Of a stretch of 64,000 nt of DNA, positions 47,949 to 59,894 are shown in pieces. The stretch's first letter is position 1. The number at the start of each line of letters is the position of its first letter. The position numbers were made by a program, and so were the translations under genes. Source of the DNA: Agroathelia rolfsii (Eukaryota; Basidiomycota; Agaricomycetes; Amylocorticiales; Amylocorticiaceae); contig JABRWF010000003.1 of assembly GCA_018343915.1 (NCBI GenBank), positions 930,001 to 994,000 on the forward strand, written 5' to 3'. The notes under the pieces were generated by a model. That model did no database searches, had not been told where the DNA came from, and saw only the letters and a list, made by a program, of their open reading frames with translations.

Positions 47949-48809
47949 CTACTCGAATGATGAGAGCAGAATTCTACTGTTGTTCTTGATTTCTAAGACC
48001 GGAGAGATCTTTCGTCGCCCTAGATCCGCGTGAATAGATTGTGGATAATAATGAGGAATGAAGACGCACTCAACAGCTACCCCAAAGATGTCAATACCAT
48101 CTAGCCTAGTTTCATCTTCATTACCTTGATTTGATGCTATAAATATCTACCTCCGCAAAGGCATTAGACCAATATCACGACGTGGGATTCAGGGGGGAAT
48201 ACGAACGTGCAAACTTTTCACAGACTGGAAACGCACATATCTGAGGGCTATACGCTTTCCTGAGTCGAAATCAGACGGTTCTAGGAACAGTGTCTAATGT
48301 TGAAACTAATCAGTTGCCTGGCATAAGCTGTGATGAAAGAATTTTCGGCCGACTTGTGCAGCTTCATCATCAGGGACGTCCTCTACATCTTCAAACCCCA
48401 GTGCTGGCTTGTTTGTGAACAGCTGTATTTTTTTCGGCACCTGTCCTACCTCTCCTTTTGAGTACAGCGCAATCGCTTTCACACGTACAGCTTGATTGAA
48501 CTGTGATCGATTGATCAATATTTGGGCTTATGCGTACCGGCACAATCGTGAGCGTACAGAGATATTCAAAAGAAGTTGCTCGTCGGCGTCTGACAGGAGG
48601 TATGTACTGCCCGTGTTGAGTCGTTTGCCACTCAGAATGGACTTGATAGTGTGCTCAGATGATTCATTGAGGCAGTTGAGCTGGGAAAGGTCGAGATGTT
48701 CCAGAAGAGAAGGCTATATAGCAGGTGATTACAATTAAATCAGACCCAGATTCTCCTGTGCATAAGCGAAAGAGTTGTTCCTGACTTCTGCCTCGATTTG
48801 TGAGCTCAT
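47949..48809 (-). CDS. PITH-domain protein (PITHD1-like)
   Basis: Assembled from five predicted exons, all phase 0: 48786-48809, 48558-48713, 48354-48500, 48207-48293 and 47949-48146, about 203 residues. The start MSSQIEAE is followed by SLLEHLDLSQLNCLNESSEH, LLSDADEQLLLNIS, FNQAVRVKAIALYSKGE, PKKIQLFTNKPALGFEDVED, GKRIALRYVRFQSVKSLHIF and IASNQGNEDETRLDGIDIFG. These are the hallmarks of the PITH domain (formerly DUF1000), found as a stand-alone protein or at the C-terminus of thioredoxin-like proteins that bind the 26S proteasome. No thioredoxin motif is seen upstream. The tail after FGVAVE (to a TAG at 47949-47951) does not look like the usual end, so the last exon boundary is uncertain. 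Introns are short, one with a GTCAGG donor. Confidence 0.75.
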
Positions 48810-50135
48810 TTTCGAACGAAACCGTAGTAGCCAACGCCTGGATTCAGGAGAGAGGTACGAATGGACTCGGAATCATCATCCCTTCGTACGTCACTGGCAG
48901 TGCACAGCCACGCACCCGCAGATCCGGACTAACATCTCTCGGACTTCTCAAGCTGGCTTCAGCGCTTTCATTTCATGGCGCGTACTACTATCATGTCTTT
49001 GCCACACGCTCTCGCAGTATCTCTAATCCCGCTTCAATAATCCAAAGCTGAAGTTCATGTCGCCTCTCTCCTTGTGACCCAGCTTGAAACAATCGAGATG
49101 GCTTCAGTGTCTGCACTGCCTTTCAGCATTTCTTCACTCCGAGGGAATTCACAGTAGCAATTCCACTTTCATGTATCCTTTTCGGAATTCACGAGTGTCA
49201 AACTACGACGCTAGACCCAAAGATGCCTTGCAAACTACAGTCCTTACAGCGTACTTACCTCCACACGTCACTTTGTGGCTGAGCTGCATCAATCAAAAAA
49301 CTTCTTGTTCACTGTTGGCCCAAGTCTTCTGTTTATGTCCTGTGATAAAATTGGAAAACTGTTCAGACGCGTAACTGTAGACACAAGTATGTCTCCATTT
49401 ATCGCTCTATACGAGTGCTTATTCAAAGGCGAAGAAATATATAATTAATATAACCCAATAGATCAAGGGGCTCGTTATTTCCAATGTTGGAGAGTGCGTA
49501 TCATACCTTCTGATCTATGGAAGCATGTACTACTCGATAATCTCATGCCTGCTCTATTTCTCACAGCCAACAAACGCCCACAGCGTCTAACCACACAAGG
49601 ATGCGACAATTCTTTTTTTTTTTTGTCAAGTATGAAGCCGGGATTATGGGTTTGCGAGGAGCTATACAGTATTGCAGAGCTCTCTATTAGTAATGCCCCA
49701 ATATCAAAGCTTATTATCATATCTCACGGCTTTCATCATTGTTTTGACACATCATTCGTCTGTGCTCGTACGCTACAAGTTGTGCAACAGCAAAGAAATT
49801 CAAGATCGATTAGTCTCATCCATGCCTATGAGCCATATCTCACAGCTTTGTCTGGTTACCGATGCCTGAATTATTCTTGCATTATACTCCATCGTTGGAG
49901 ATGTCTCATAGCGCCTTCACCCGGTGCGAATGGAAATTCACAAGCCACTGTTCCATCATTCCTCGATCCAACGGCGCTCTTGGAAATTACCCCCGCTCCG
50001 ATGAGTTGGTTCGTTTGCCATAGGTAACATCATCCACAGGATGTCTTACAGGTTTACCGGTACTCCTAACGGAATGTTATATAAGGAGAGGATGGGGAGG
50101 CAAGCAGAACATTCAACACTACCATCCTCTACAGA
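48810..50135. other. No gene recognised
   Basis: Gap between the PITH gene and dsRBD gene 1. A 177-codon open frame (49494-50027, +) and several shorter ones exist, but composition and lack of motifs or splice-consistent neighbours do not support any. An oligo-T run lies at 49613-49624. Confidence 0.35.
50078..50085 (+). promoter_or_regulatory. Candidate TATA box of dsRBD gene 1
   Basis: TATATAAG placed about 50 bases upstream of the predicted ATG at 50136. Position and sequence fit a core promoter; the transcription start is not known. Confidence 0.45.
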
Positions 50136-50511
50136 ATGTCATCTTCAATGGAACGTAAGCGCACCACCCGTAGCGACTCTTTTTTTGCAGTTACTGATCA
50201 TGGCTATCTCCCTTATATATAGACTGGCGTATGGAGCTCAACAATTTCCTCCAGTCTAATGGGGCGACACATGACATGACGATTGACTCTCAGCAAATCC
50301 GAGCTGGCAATGGGGTCATTTGGAGAACTGTAATCTACTGTACGTGGTATAGACCTACTGGAATCGATGAGCTATCAGAATTAAAGCGAACAACCCATTT
50401 CTTACAGTCCGAGGCGTTCAACATGGTCAAGGCGCAGGAAACACGAAACGTGATTCCATAGAGACTGCGTCTCGTATGGCTTTAGACAGTATCCGAAGAG
50501 AATTTTCATAA
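50136..50511 (+). CDS. Small single-domain double-stranded-RNA-binding protein 1
   Basis: Three predicted exons, 50136-50154, 50223-50339 and 50408-50511, spliced with 68-bp introns, give a 79-residue protein that is almost only one dsRBD. The start is MSSSMEHWRMELNNFLQSNG (first alpha helix), then the beta sheet with GNGVIWRTVIYFRGVQHGQG, and the second helix GNTKRDSIETASRMALDSIR. The HGQG.G.TKR segment corresponds to the conserved GxGxxKKxAK RNA-contact loop of dsRBDs. A TATA box lies about 50 bp upstream. Similar tiny dsRBD proteins are common in Agaricomycetes, with unknown function. Related to the gene at 55209-55496. The family call is good; exon 1 is short and therefore less sure. Confidence 0.75.
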
Positions 50512-51894
50512 TGCTCCTTGCGTTGTATGCCTGTATCAATGCTTTCTTACACATCCAGGAAGAGGTCTCACCGTTGACGAAGCCCTGTTCTTGGCGGTTG
50601 CCATTTGCTCATGATTATTTATTTGCTTCATAAATGCCAGTAATGGCATATCAATGCTTTGATCCTTTGCTAAGTTATATCATTTTGTTGCCTGAGTATT
50701 TGATCCTACTTCAAGCTTAAAGGATACAACACGCATCTCTTAACGATACACATAGTTGTGTTGTCAACCTATTGGATATTTTATCTGCCATTGAGCGGTA
50801 TCGGTTCGTCTCATTGGTGTTGCGATGCGCCATTCATGTTTCCAATAAGTTGTTAAAATAGAGAGCTCTTACCTAATGAATACTATCGGCTCTGCTGTTG
50901 CAACTATAGGTAAGAGCTTGAGTACATGTAAACTCGTCACCAAGGCTGCTGAAAGATAATCTTCAATTGATCGATGTTTAATCTTTATCGTTCGAGTTTG
51001 GAAGCAGTAGCTTATATTCAGCCCTTCATTCTGTTGTATCGATTGAAACTATTAGGCAAAGATTAATTTACAGCAGACCCTCACTGACAGCCAGCGCTCA
51101 GTGTCTAATAGTCTCCGGTATTAATCGGCCTATGTAGATGGTGTAGATTATCGAATGTAATTGAATATTCGTCGATAGTCATCTCTTTCAGTTCCACGAT
51201 AGCAGCATATATAATTTCATCATCAAAAGTCGGCAAATCAGAATCAATCGTAATGATCCTGTTTGGTTAACAGCCATTTACTGTGGGCCCTACGGAGCAC
51301 TGTAACTAACGAAGGATGATTTCGGTTCGACGTGTTCGGTATGGGGAAGTTGGCAGGCTTTCGAAATTTCAAGCACCGGCTGCATTGAATCAACGTCTTG
51401 TCAAGCACTAGAGGGTTTCGTAGCGGACTCGAGTGAGTGAATCTCGGTTCAGAGTCCCAAGCTTAGCCTAGAGGCTTTTAATCAAATGAAAAACTTGAAA
51501 GGATCTAATTGTTAGTCCTTGCTCTATCACACTACTGGCAGAAATACATCATCTCAGAGTAAATATCTGGGTCGCTAACTCACTATTAAGCCACATTGTT
51601 TTCAGTTGAATCAATTAATTGCAAGATTATCTGACATTGTGACAACTAGAATAAGCGCCCGTCCGATTAGAGAGAGGCCAAGTAGTCGCGTAGAAGGATG
51701 GCATGATCTCTTCTCACGCAAGTTGAGAGTTTATTGACATGAAATCAGGCCCAACCAGACTTTGGTATTGTTACGTTTCACGAACAAGTGTCTATTATTC
51801 CCTATTTAAAAGAGTGAGGAATGGGCCGTCTATGAGATGAGTCCAGAATTAAAAAGAAAAAAAAAATGCAAAAGCACATATTAAAAGAATACAT
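50512..51894. other. Intergenic, no gene recognised
   Basis: Convergent region between dsRBD gene 1 (+) and IFM1 (-). AT-rich, stops in all frames, oligo-A run at 51856-51867 near the IFM1 3' end. Nothing recognised. Confidence 0.5.
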
Positions 51895-54857
51895 CTACAA
51901 TACGCCTGGAATCTCTACTTCATGATGGAATTGTACTACATCGCCCTCCTTGATGTCGTTAAAGCCCTCTAAGCCAATACCACATTCTGTACCCTTCTTC
52001 ACTTCGAGAACATCCTTACGTAAAATGCGAAGAGTATCCACAGTGCCCTCGTGAACAGCCTTATTATCGCGCATGACAGTAACACGTTTCGCTTTCTCTG
52101 CAAGGCCATCTGTAATACGGCAACCAGCGATGTGGATTTTCGAGCCGCCCTTACCGTCGATCTCGAATACCTGGGCGACGGTGGCTTCACCAGTCACACG
52201 GCGCTCCATGGTGGAAGGAAGAAGTGCAGTAACACGCTCGGTCACCTCCTCCGTCAGACGGTAGATAATCTTGGATGAAGTGATGGTTACTTCATTGCGA
52301 GCTGCCAGTACTGAAATGTTCTTGGGTACATTAGTGTTGAATGCGATAATCACGCCTGTAATAATTTATTATGAGAAATGGTCGTAATATGAAAGCAAAA
52401 TGAAAACGCCTACCACCAGCAGTCTTGGCCAGCATGACATCAGACTCAGAAACTTCTCCAACGCCCCTAGAGACGACCTTGACTCTCGCAGAGGAATTAC
52501 CAATGACCTTAAGAGCATCCTCAACCGCCTCCACGCTACCGCTGACATCTCCCTTAATCACCAAACGCAGCTCCTTGACATCGCTCTGCCCTTCAATCTC
52601 GATAGTTGGCGCACGACTGTTGACAGGTCGGCGTGTGTTCGCAAGAACCCTCTCTTCCTGCTCGACACGCTCACGCTCCTCCCGACGCTTCTCGTTGATT
52701 GCCTCAATATCAGCCAACTGCGCATCCTCTTCCACCTTGCGCAACCGGTTCGTAAGCGCTTTTTTGATGTCGCCTTCGGACGCTGATAGCACGGAATCAC
52801 CAGCACCGGGAAGCGTCTTCCAACCGGAAACGATGACGGCCGTTCCGGGATAGGCTTCCTTGACGCTCTTCCCAGAGGCGTTGTTCATGACACGGACCTT
52901 TGCCTGCGAGGTTCCAGCAAGAATATGCATACCAGGTTTCAAACAACCACGCAGCACGAGAACAGTGGCGGTATTGCTAAATGACCGAATGAGTAAACTC
53001 GAGCTTCAAGGTCAAAGAAATAGGGATTATGTTTACCCTAAGCCTTTGTGCACGTTGGACTCAAGCACATGTCCATAGACTACGCCATCCCGCTCTGCCC
53101 GCAGGTCCTGCAGCTCGGCCATCGTCGAGATCGTCTCCGCGAGCTCAGCCAGGCCGGTGCCCTTCAAGCCAGAGACGGGGACACAGGGGATATCGCCTCC
53201 CATAGCTTCTACCTGCACTCCAGCGGAGAGCAAATCCATCTGAACCAGCTCCGGGTCCGCACTGGGCTTATCGACTTTATTAAGCGCCACAACCAGGCCG
53301 ACTTTACCGCTCCCGCCGGCCTCCTCAGCATCCTTCATAACGAGATCGATGACTTCGCGCGTTTGAGGCATGACGCCATCGTCTGCGGCCACGACGAGGA
53401 CGATGATGTCCGTCGCACGCGCACCGCGGGCACGCATAGCAGAGAATGCGGCGTGGCCGGGCGTGTCGAGGAAGGTAATGCTCCGCTTTTCTTTCGATTC
53501 TGCAGAAGGAGAGACGTCGACTGAAAAGGCACCTATGTGTTGGGTGATACCACCGGCTTCACCTGCTGCGACTGACGTGGACCGCAGCGTGTCAAGTAAT
53601 GTCGTCTTTCCGTGGTCTACGTGACCCATAATGGCCACCACAGGCGGACGTGCTGGTAGCGTCTCTGGTTTGGGGTGTGGAGGACTGGAGATTACATCGG
53701 TATCAATCAAAAATGCTGCGATTTGATTTATACAATGAGCAACATACGGTGGATAAAGATCAAAAGCGGCTTCGTCATTGAAGATAGGCTTCCTATTGAA
53801 TTCCTCGGCCAGCAAGGCGGCGTAATCAGATGTCAAGACTATGTGTTGATCGTAAGAACCAAAAAAGATATCTTATTTCCATAACTGTTGGACAAACCGT
53901 GATCATAAGACGCTTCCTCTCCCATGCCTGCTTCTCTCATCTTGCGTTGTAGGCGATCTGATACAATCTTGAGAATTTTCGTTTTCCAAGAGTAGGACAA
54001 GCAAACACACCTAGTTTCACCTTCAAAAGCTGTGCCAGCTGTCCGACAGAAACAATACTGGGAATGTAGACCTCCACCAGCTGCCTAGGCCGTTTCCTCA
54101 TAGCTGCTTTTGCCCGTCTTTGTTGCTGACGACGTTCGAGCTCGGCCTTAGCGTCCCCTTTGTCCTCTATAAGCACATCGCCGTTGCGCGATACCAAAGA
54201 ACCTCGTTCTTTGAAAGCGGACTTGTCTCTTCGATGTCGCCCCCTCTCGGCTTCGTCGGTAAAACCTGTGGTATCGGTGTAGTCTGGGTCCATTAGAGTA
54301 GAAGAAGACGCTGCCGCGCTCGACGGCCCATCTCTCCTTCGCTCGCTCGTCCCGCTTCTCTGCGCCACCGAGTTCATGTGCGGTAAGTTATCACGCTGAA
54401 TCCGGGTTTGCGAAGACGATGCGACCTGAGCAGCAGTAGACACAGGCGATGTATTGGAGCTCTGTGACCCTACCCTCCAGTTCTTCGCTTGGGGCACAGT
54501 CCGCTGTCGTGCTTGACTGCTCTGTCGTGCATTGCGAAACATGTCCTGGCGTGTCGTCGTCGCCGCCCGGCCAGCATTCGAGGAATCACTGGTACTTCTG
54601 TCAAATGAGGCTCTCCCATTAGCGTCTCTTAGCGGCTGTCTTCGATTAGGAGATTGCTGTTGCTTCTGGGGTGTGGACGGCGCTAGTGTTGCTGGCCGTG
54701 CCCATTTCGAGAGGTTGGGCGGGGCGGCGCGCGAAGCAACGCCGTCGTCGGACTCCGGCACAGAGCGAGTGGCGTAGGCTGCAGCTGAGGACGCCGACCG
54801 AGCCTGCGATACTCGATATGAGCGGGTAAGGAATGTGGCAGCCCGTCGTCGGTGCAT
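51895..54857 (-). CDS. IFM1: Mitochondrial translation initiation factor IF-2
   Basis: GTPase that delivers initiator tRNA to the mitochondrial ribosome. Start at 54857: [20 protein letters not shown], a basic, Ser/Arg-rich mitochondrial presequence, then a long disordered Ser/Arg/Gln-rich region and an IF2_N-like piece ([20 protein letters not shown]). The G domain (exon 53033-53836) shows [19 protein letters not shown] (G1), [10 protein letters not shown] (G2), [10 protein letters not shown] (G3), ALNKVDKP (G4) and PVSGLKG (G5). Domains II-IV follow: [53 protein letters not shown] and [19 protein letters not shown]. Ends EIPGVL with stop at 51895. About five short introns, total near 890 residues, a usual size for the family. 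Standard housekeeping gene. Confidence 0.95.
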
Positions 54858-55208
54858 GGGTCGCTGCTGCTGCTAGAGACTTGCGAAATGGAAATTGCTC
54901 TTTGCCGCCGGACGCATTTGCTTCCGGTGCCTCTTGCGGCTTTTAAAGATCATGATCAATGGACTAATACAACACAACATGCTGCCATATACTCAACAAG
55001 ATACAAGCTACATATATAAAAGACTACAAAAATATAAGAGTGGAGCAGTAGGCTAAAGAGTCCAAGAAACTAGTGGGTGATATTATTATACGAAGGCAGC
55101 GGACCGGCAGCTCAAAATCCTTATCCTTATCGAGGTGTCAACACCTAGACGGCGATATTTTGAGTGCTCCTCCCCGAACGACGCCACGGATGAGGATGAT
55201 CATCTATC
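54858..55208. other. IFM1 promoter side, no gene
   Basis: Short gap between the IFM1 start and the 3' end of dsRBD gene 2. No feature was seen apart from AT-rich sequence at 54950-55070. Confidence 0.5.
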
Positions 55209-55496
55209 TCATCGGTAGTTGTAGGTTTGAGACAGATATTGGTGGGCTAGCTGAGATGCCCATTCCTCAGCTTGTGCTTTCTGTGCCGCCTGGCCTTGAC
55301 CGATTACCACGCCGTTGACTGAACAAGAGAAAGATGAGACATTTACCAAAGAAAGGAGATTATGAAGCTTACAGTATATAGCGGCAGTCCAAGTTGGGCA
55401 ATAGTCGGGCCCAGATTTAGAGCAGTAAGATTGAACTAGGCTTTGAATACGATGGCGTTGAGCCAAGTTGTTCAAATGCATTCGCCAGTCCGACAT
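55209..55496 (-). CDS. Small single-domain double-stranded-RNA-binding protein 2
   Basis: Two exons, 55373-55496 and 55209-55318, one 54-bp intron, 77 residues. The protein begins MSDWRMHLNNLAQRHRIQSL, then SYCSKSGPDYCPTWTAAIYF, NGVVIGQGQAAQKAQAEEWA and SQLAHQYLSQTYNYR: helix, three strands and a helix with the GQGxxxQKAQ loop of dsRBDs. An upstream in-frame ATG at 55523 would add nine residues; MSDWRM was preferred because it aligns with MSSSMEHWRM of the gene at 50136. It lies tail toward IFM1. Probably a paralogue of dsRBD gene 1; role unknown (dsRNA binding inferred). Confidence 0.75.
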   Translation of the reverse strand: MSDWRMHLNNLAQRHRIQSLVQSYCSKSGPDYCPTWTAAIYCKLHNLLSLVNVSSFSCSVNGVVIGQGQAAQKAQAEEWASQLAHQYLSQTYNYR

Positions 55497-57568
55497 GGTG
55501 TTGGTGATTAACGCGTGTTTCAAAATTGAGCCAATGCGCGAGAGTAGGAGAGACGATGCGTTGGTGGTGATGACTCAGTCATGGGGGCCCCGCCCATAAA
55601 GCCTTTATACCTCACCAATAGGTCATTGGAGAGCTGTGCATAAGTGACTCTGCGAATGGTAGTTGTTTCCGGTAGACACCAGTCAGAACGAACGGCTCGC
55701 CGAAGATCGCGGCGCAGAAAATGATAAAGACTGTGTTTTGTGAACTGAGGTACTAAGCGGTTAAACAGCACAGGAGTGATGATCTGTTGGCATCGGTGTC
55801 CATCGGTGTCTGCTACTTGGCGGTATCTTGTGGCCATTCCAGCTCAATGATACGGCTGCGGGGGCTCCGAAAGATTTCGAAAAGATGAGCTGTAATAACC
55901 AGCCATAATGGCTTGCGGCAAAGAGACATCACTCGCACGTACGTCAGATATTGTTGCAGTCTTTTGCCCCGGTCAGGCATATACGCCGAGGGTAGATATT
56001 GCGTCCGCATATTCCTAAACCAAAGCTGCAACACAGCATGGATCATTTACGTGACGAGATCCACAGAATGATGAAACCGCCACGGCATAAAGCCTGTTAG
56101 CACATCTGTCACGACGATCAATCAACCGCTGCCTAAAAAAACCAATGTAGATTGAGTGTTCACTCACACAATACAGCAATACAGCTCTGAACAGTACTAT
56201 CATAGTTCTTAGAGTCCTAAACATGAGCTACACAGATCGGAATGGCAGTGTGAGCTAGTCGAATGAAAACAGAAACCATACCTTGTTTGATATTCACTGA
56301 TAGCCTCGTTTACTAATTGCAAATGCTACTCCGGCGCAGCCTCAACCGGTACCCAATACCTAATACTTAGTATAAGAAACTCAGTCCGGGAATGAGTCAT
56401 ATCATCGCTCTAATGACTTGTTTTACAGCCCAAATATAATCCAGCATAATGATGGCGACCGCGGAGCTGAACAGGAAATGGGAGATGATAAGAAATCTAT
56501 ATCCTCGTTGTTTTGCGGTCCAGACTCTGAGAAAAGACACCTCCGACATCTGCTGTGAAATGTGATGATGTAAGCTCCTATCCCAATACTGTGTACACAG
56601 CATATAGGATGTGCCTAATTAAAAGAGTAAAACAGGCTTCGATTCGATCAAGCGTTGACATTGTTTAAAAAGACCGATAGTGTCACCATTTCCGCTAATA
56701 GTCATCCCACAGTACTGCGTATACGAGTTGGCAATGACAACGACAGGCAGTGCATGGAATGCACCCTAACTTATTTATTTCTTCTGATTGCAAGTATTTG
56801 CATGAGGCGCACCAGATCATTTTCGATAGCTGGAATATTGATGCACAGCGGAGACGTAGACATTGCGGGGTGACGTGGGCTGTTGGTTTGTTCGCACTCC
56901 GCTCTACGTATTTTCGCAGCTCAAACAGCCGCAAGCTAGTCCGGCCAATTTACGAAGAGTTATGTATCAAGAATCCCAAAGGGATCAGGAGACATCAATG
57001 CCCACGGGGATGTTGGTGATGCGCGAATGGTTTGATTCAGCCCGCGCAGATTGATGACGCAGCAATTGATAAATAGAATAAATCCAAGGAAACTGAGGCG
57101 AGTGGAGAAGCTGCACCATTCTTTATCTTCTTGGCCGCGTACCGAGAAGGTCCAACCTCCTCAGAGCCGATGTGCAAGGGAAGTGGCCACCAATAGTCAG
57201 TGGAGTGAGTCAATGAAATTGTGATGCCACTGCTCCAATCTTCGGTGATCGCACAACGGAGTACGAGTTGAGGCCGCATGTGTGAGCAACAGAAAAAGTG
57301 CTGTCTAAAACTGTGTGCACAGCTGGGCCTGGTATATATCGCCAGGCCTGTGGACTGTGGTGATTTGGGGAAAAGCTAAAGGATGGTGTGGGAAACCAGA
57401 AAAGAAAAGAACTTTGCTTCCGTAAAAGACAAAGAGTCGCTTAGTTGCCATTCCGTAATCATACGCTTACAACTTCAATTTGAAGTTGTCTTCCTCAGCC
57501 AACCAGTTCAACATAACAGTGAGGGTAGTTCGTGTTGGTTCACTCCCAGCAACATATCTCAGAATCAA
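55497..57568. other. Gene-poor stretch, unassigned frames
   Basis: Minus-strand frames between 55520 and 56224 (including 55520-55837 and 55813-56046) have a composition that could be a decayed F-box-type protein, but no diagnostic motif is visible and frames are broken. From 56.3 to 57.5 kb nothing is recognised. Confidence 0.3.
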
Positions 57569-59894
57569 ATGACTCATCTCAAGGCCGTCATGTTTGATGT
57601 GAGCGATGTATCTGTTCGGCCCCAACCGGAAACAAGCTGTTTACTAAATGACGTCTTACAGATTGGAGGCGTTGTCCTCAATAGTCCGTTCATTGCAATT
57701 GCCGAGTATGAACGAGAGCTTGGGCTGCCTCCCAACTACCTTAACTGCTCTATGTAAGCATACCAAGTGTCTCTTCTCATATGCAAAGTTAGGGTGAAAT
57801 TTGGCAATTCGACAAGGATTGATTTACGGCGTTTGCGGTGCAACCGAACGTCCACAATATATTTGCTGTGCTAGCTTTTTCCTTCTTCAGCGGCTTCAGG
57901 CTATGACCGAGAATTTCCTCTGGATCATCACAATCCTTTAACGAGCATCTTGAACCCTGACGCTTTTCTCCAAAGCTCCAGCTCATGATTGGGTGCCTGC
58001 CACTACGTTCCTGCCCGTGTTCCTACGCCTTTCCTATGATCTCCTGCAGCCAGTGCTTGATTGCAATCGTGATCCTGTTTTGCTCTAGATCAACTCCATT
58101 TCAATATCTCCCCTCGCTAACCTAGCAACAGTCATTCGCGTATATTTGCCTTACTGGCAATAAATTTGCCGAATCAGAGATCAGATCTGTGTTTTTTGTT
58201 TTGTTTTGTTTTTGTTTTATTACCCATTTACCCTCCTCACTATCCGATGCCGTCATCGGTTCTAAATAATTTATTTTTGCCTATCATCGCCACATCACTT
58301 CGCAGCTGACATTACTCTATTAGCACTGCCAGGGGAAATAACGGCGCATGGCAAGCCTTTGAACGCGGAGAAATTGCTCTGTTAGAATTTTACCAAGCTT
58401 TTAGTCGTGACCTTTCCGATCACAAAAATGGAAATCGGTGGTTCAAGGATTACTGCCAGAGAAGAGGTATTGGTAAGCTGTGTTCTGCTGGATTAAAAAT
58501 AATCATCCGAGTCGGATATCAGGCTGTGGAGAACACAGCACTGGCAACTTCCGAATTTTAATATTTTTTGAAACACTAATGGAACTTTTATTTTGCAATG
58601 AGGTTCCCAGACAAGCAACTTAAACTGACTTTGTATTATTTTTGCTACAGAGTGCCCAATTTTACCTGATAGCATTGTCGTTGATGGGCGTGAGGTGGGG
58701 CTGAACCTTTTTTTTTTTTTTCCTTTGGGGATGCTGATTGGCATGGAGGTTATAGCTTTTCGGGCGCATGATGAGGCAGGCGGCTACTACAGATAAGCAT
58801 ATCCTACCTGCAATCCATAAGATACGAGGTGATTACTCCACTCTTTTTGTTTTCTTTCGATCATTGCAACTCCCGCCCTTTCGGTACCGCCCTTTCGTTT
58901 CTTTGGAGCGGAGGTATCAGGTATATTGATTATGCATATCGGCCTTTGATTTTCGCCGCTCTGACTCGGAAGACCTGGCACATTTTCTCAGTATCCGATG
59001 CCCATCATCTTTACAGCTCTTAGATGGCGTATTGCATCATACGAACGTCACTTCATTGACTGTGCATCGTGCTCTGCACTACATGCCATTTCGTTCTTTT
59101 TGTGTATTCAAGTTCATTTTTGTGATGCGCGCCTTTGTCACTCACTCACACGTCTTACACTCCTCTTAGCTTCGAGGCGCTGGAAATTAATTGCATTGAC
59201 GAACAATTTTGCAAAATTGGAAGATGATCCAAATATCACACCCGCAGAGCTCGCCTTCCTTGGCTGGACGGAAGGGACGACGATGCCCAACGTCCGTACT
59301 CTATTTGATGATTACTGTGACTCGAGTACGATGGGTATGCGTAAACCTGAACCACGCTTCTACCTTACCGCTTGCGAGCGTAATGGGGTCGAGCCAAAAG
59401 AGGTGGTATTCCTCGACGACATTCGCATGTGAGTATTTTCTATGCTATATTTTCCCTCCTCCCTCCTCCCTTCACATCTTCTCTCTTCCCAATCCCTCCT
59501 TTACAAGTTGAGCACGACGGGTGCTGCATTTCGAGAGCTCCATCCGTCCACTCCTTGAATAAACCCCATCAATGATCCTCATGGCATGCCCCCTACACCA
59601 CAGGAACCTCAAAGCGGCTCGTGATTTGGGGATGGAAACAATTCGTAAGTCACAGCCATAGCCCCTCTTTGCCTCGAACAACCGTGTGAAGTTCACTGAC
59701 TTTCTTTCGTTCTTCACAATCCCCCCTGGATAGACGTTCCCCTGTATGACTCCTTGAGCGCCGTGAAGGCGCTAGAGAAGAAGCTTGGCATCCTACTCAC
59801 GGATGACTCCGACAGCCATGGCAGCTCACAACACCTTGGCGTAGGCACGGGATACAAACCTTCGGCTTCCTCCGGCGACAAATCAAAGTTGTAA
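57569..59894 (+). CDS. HAD-superfamily hydrolase (epoxide-hydrolase N-terminal / ACAD10-like phosphatase domain)
   Basis: Eight predicted exons: 57569-57598, 57662-57753, 58324-58472, 58651-58694, 58756-58828, 59170-59428, 59604-59644 and 59734-59894, totalling 282 residues in one frame. Start MTHLKAVMFD, spliced to IGGVVLNSPFIAIAEYEREL, gives HAD motif I as FDIGGVV, where the usual second Asp is Gly, as in the sEH-N/ACAD10 branch. Other signs: NGAWQAFERGEI cap region, WKLIALTNNF (motif II Thr), GMRKPEPRFYLTAC (motif III Lys) and EVVFLDDIRMNLKAARDLGM (motif IV). The C-tail is DKSKL. Fungal proteins of this type are of about this length. Substrate unknown. The second intron (57754-58323, 570 bp) is unusually long for this window, so an extra exon there cannot be excluded. 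Confidence 0.85.

Noticed and set aside
49494..50027. 177-codon open frame on the plus strand
   Set aside because: No motif or family resemblance, a poly-Phe stretch from an oligo-T run, and no supporting neighbours.
51415..51470. tRNA-like T-arm (GGTTCAGAGTCC)
   Set aside because: The T-loop lacks the invariant adenine, and no acceptor or anticodon arm can be matched around it.
55520..56224. Possible F-box-like protein on the minus strand
   Set aside because: Composition is suggestive only. No F-box core motif is visible and the frames are broken.
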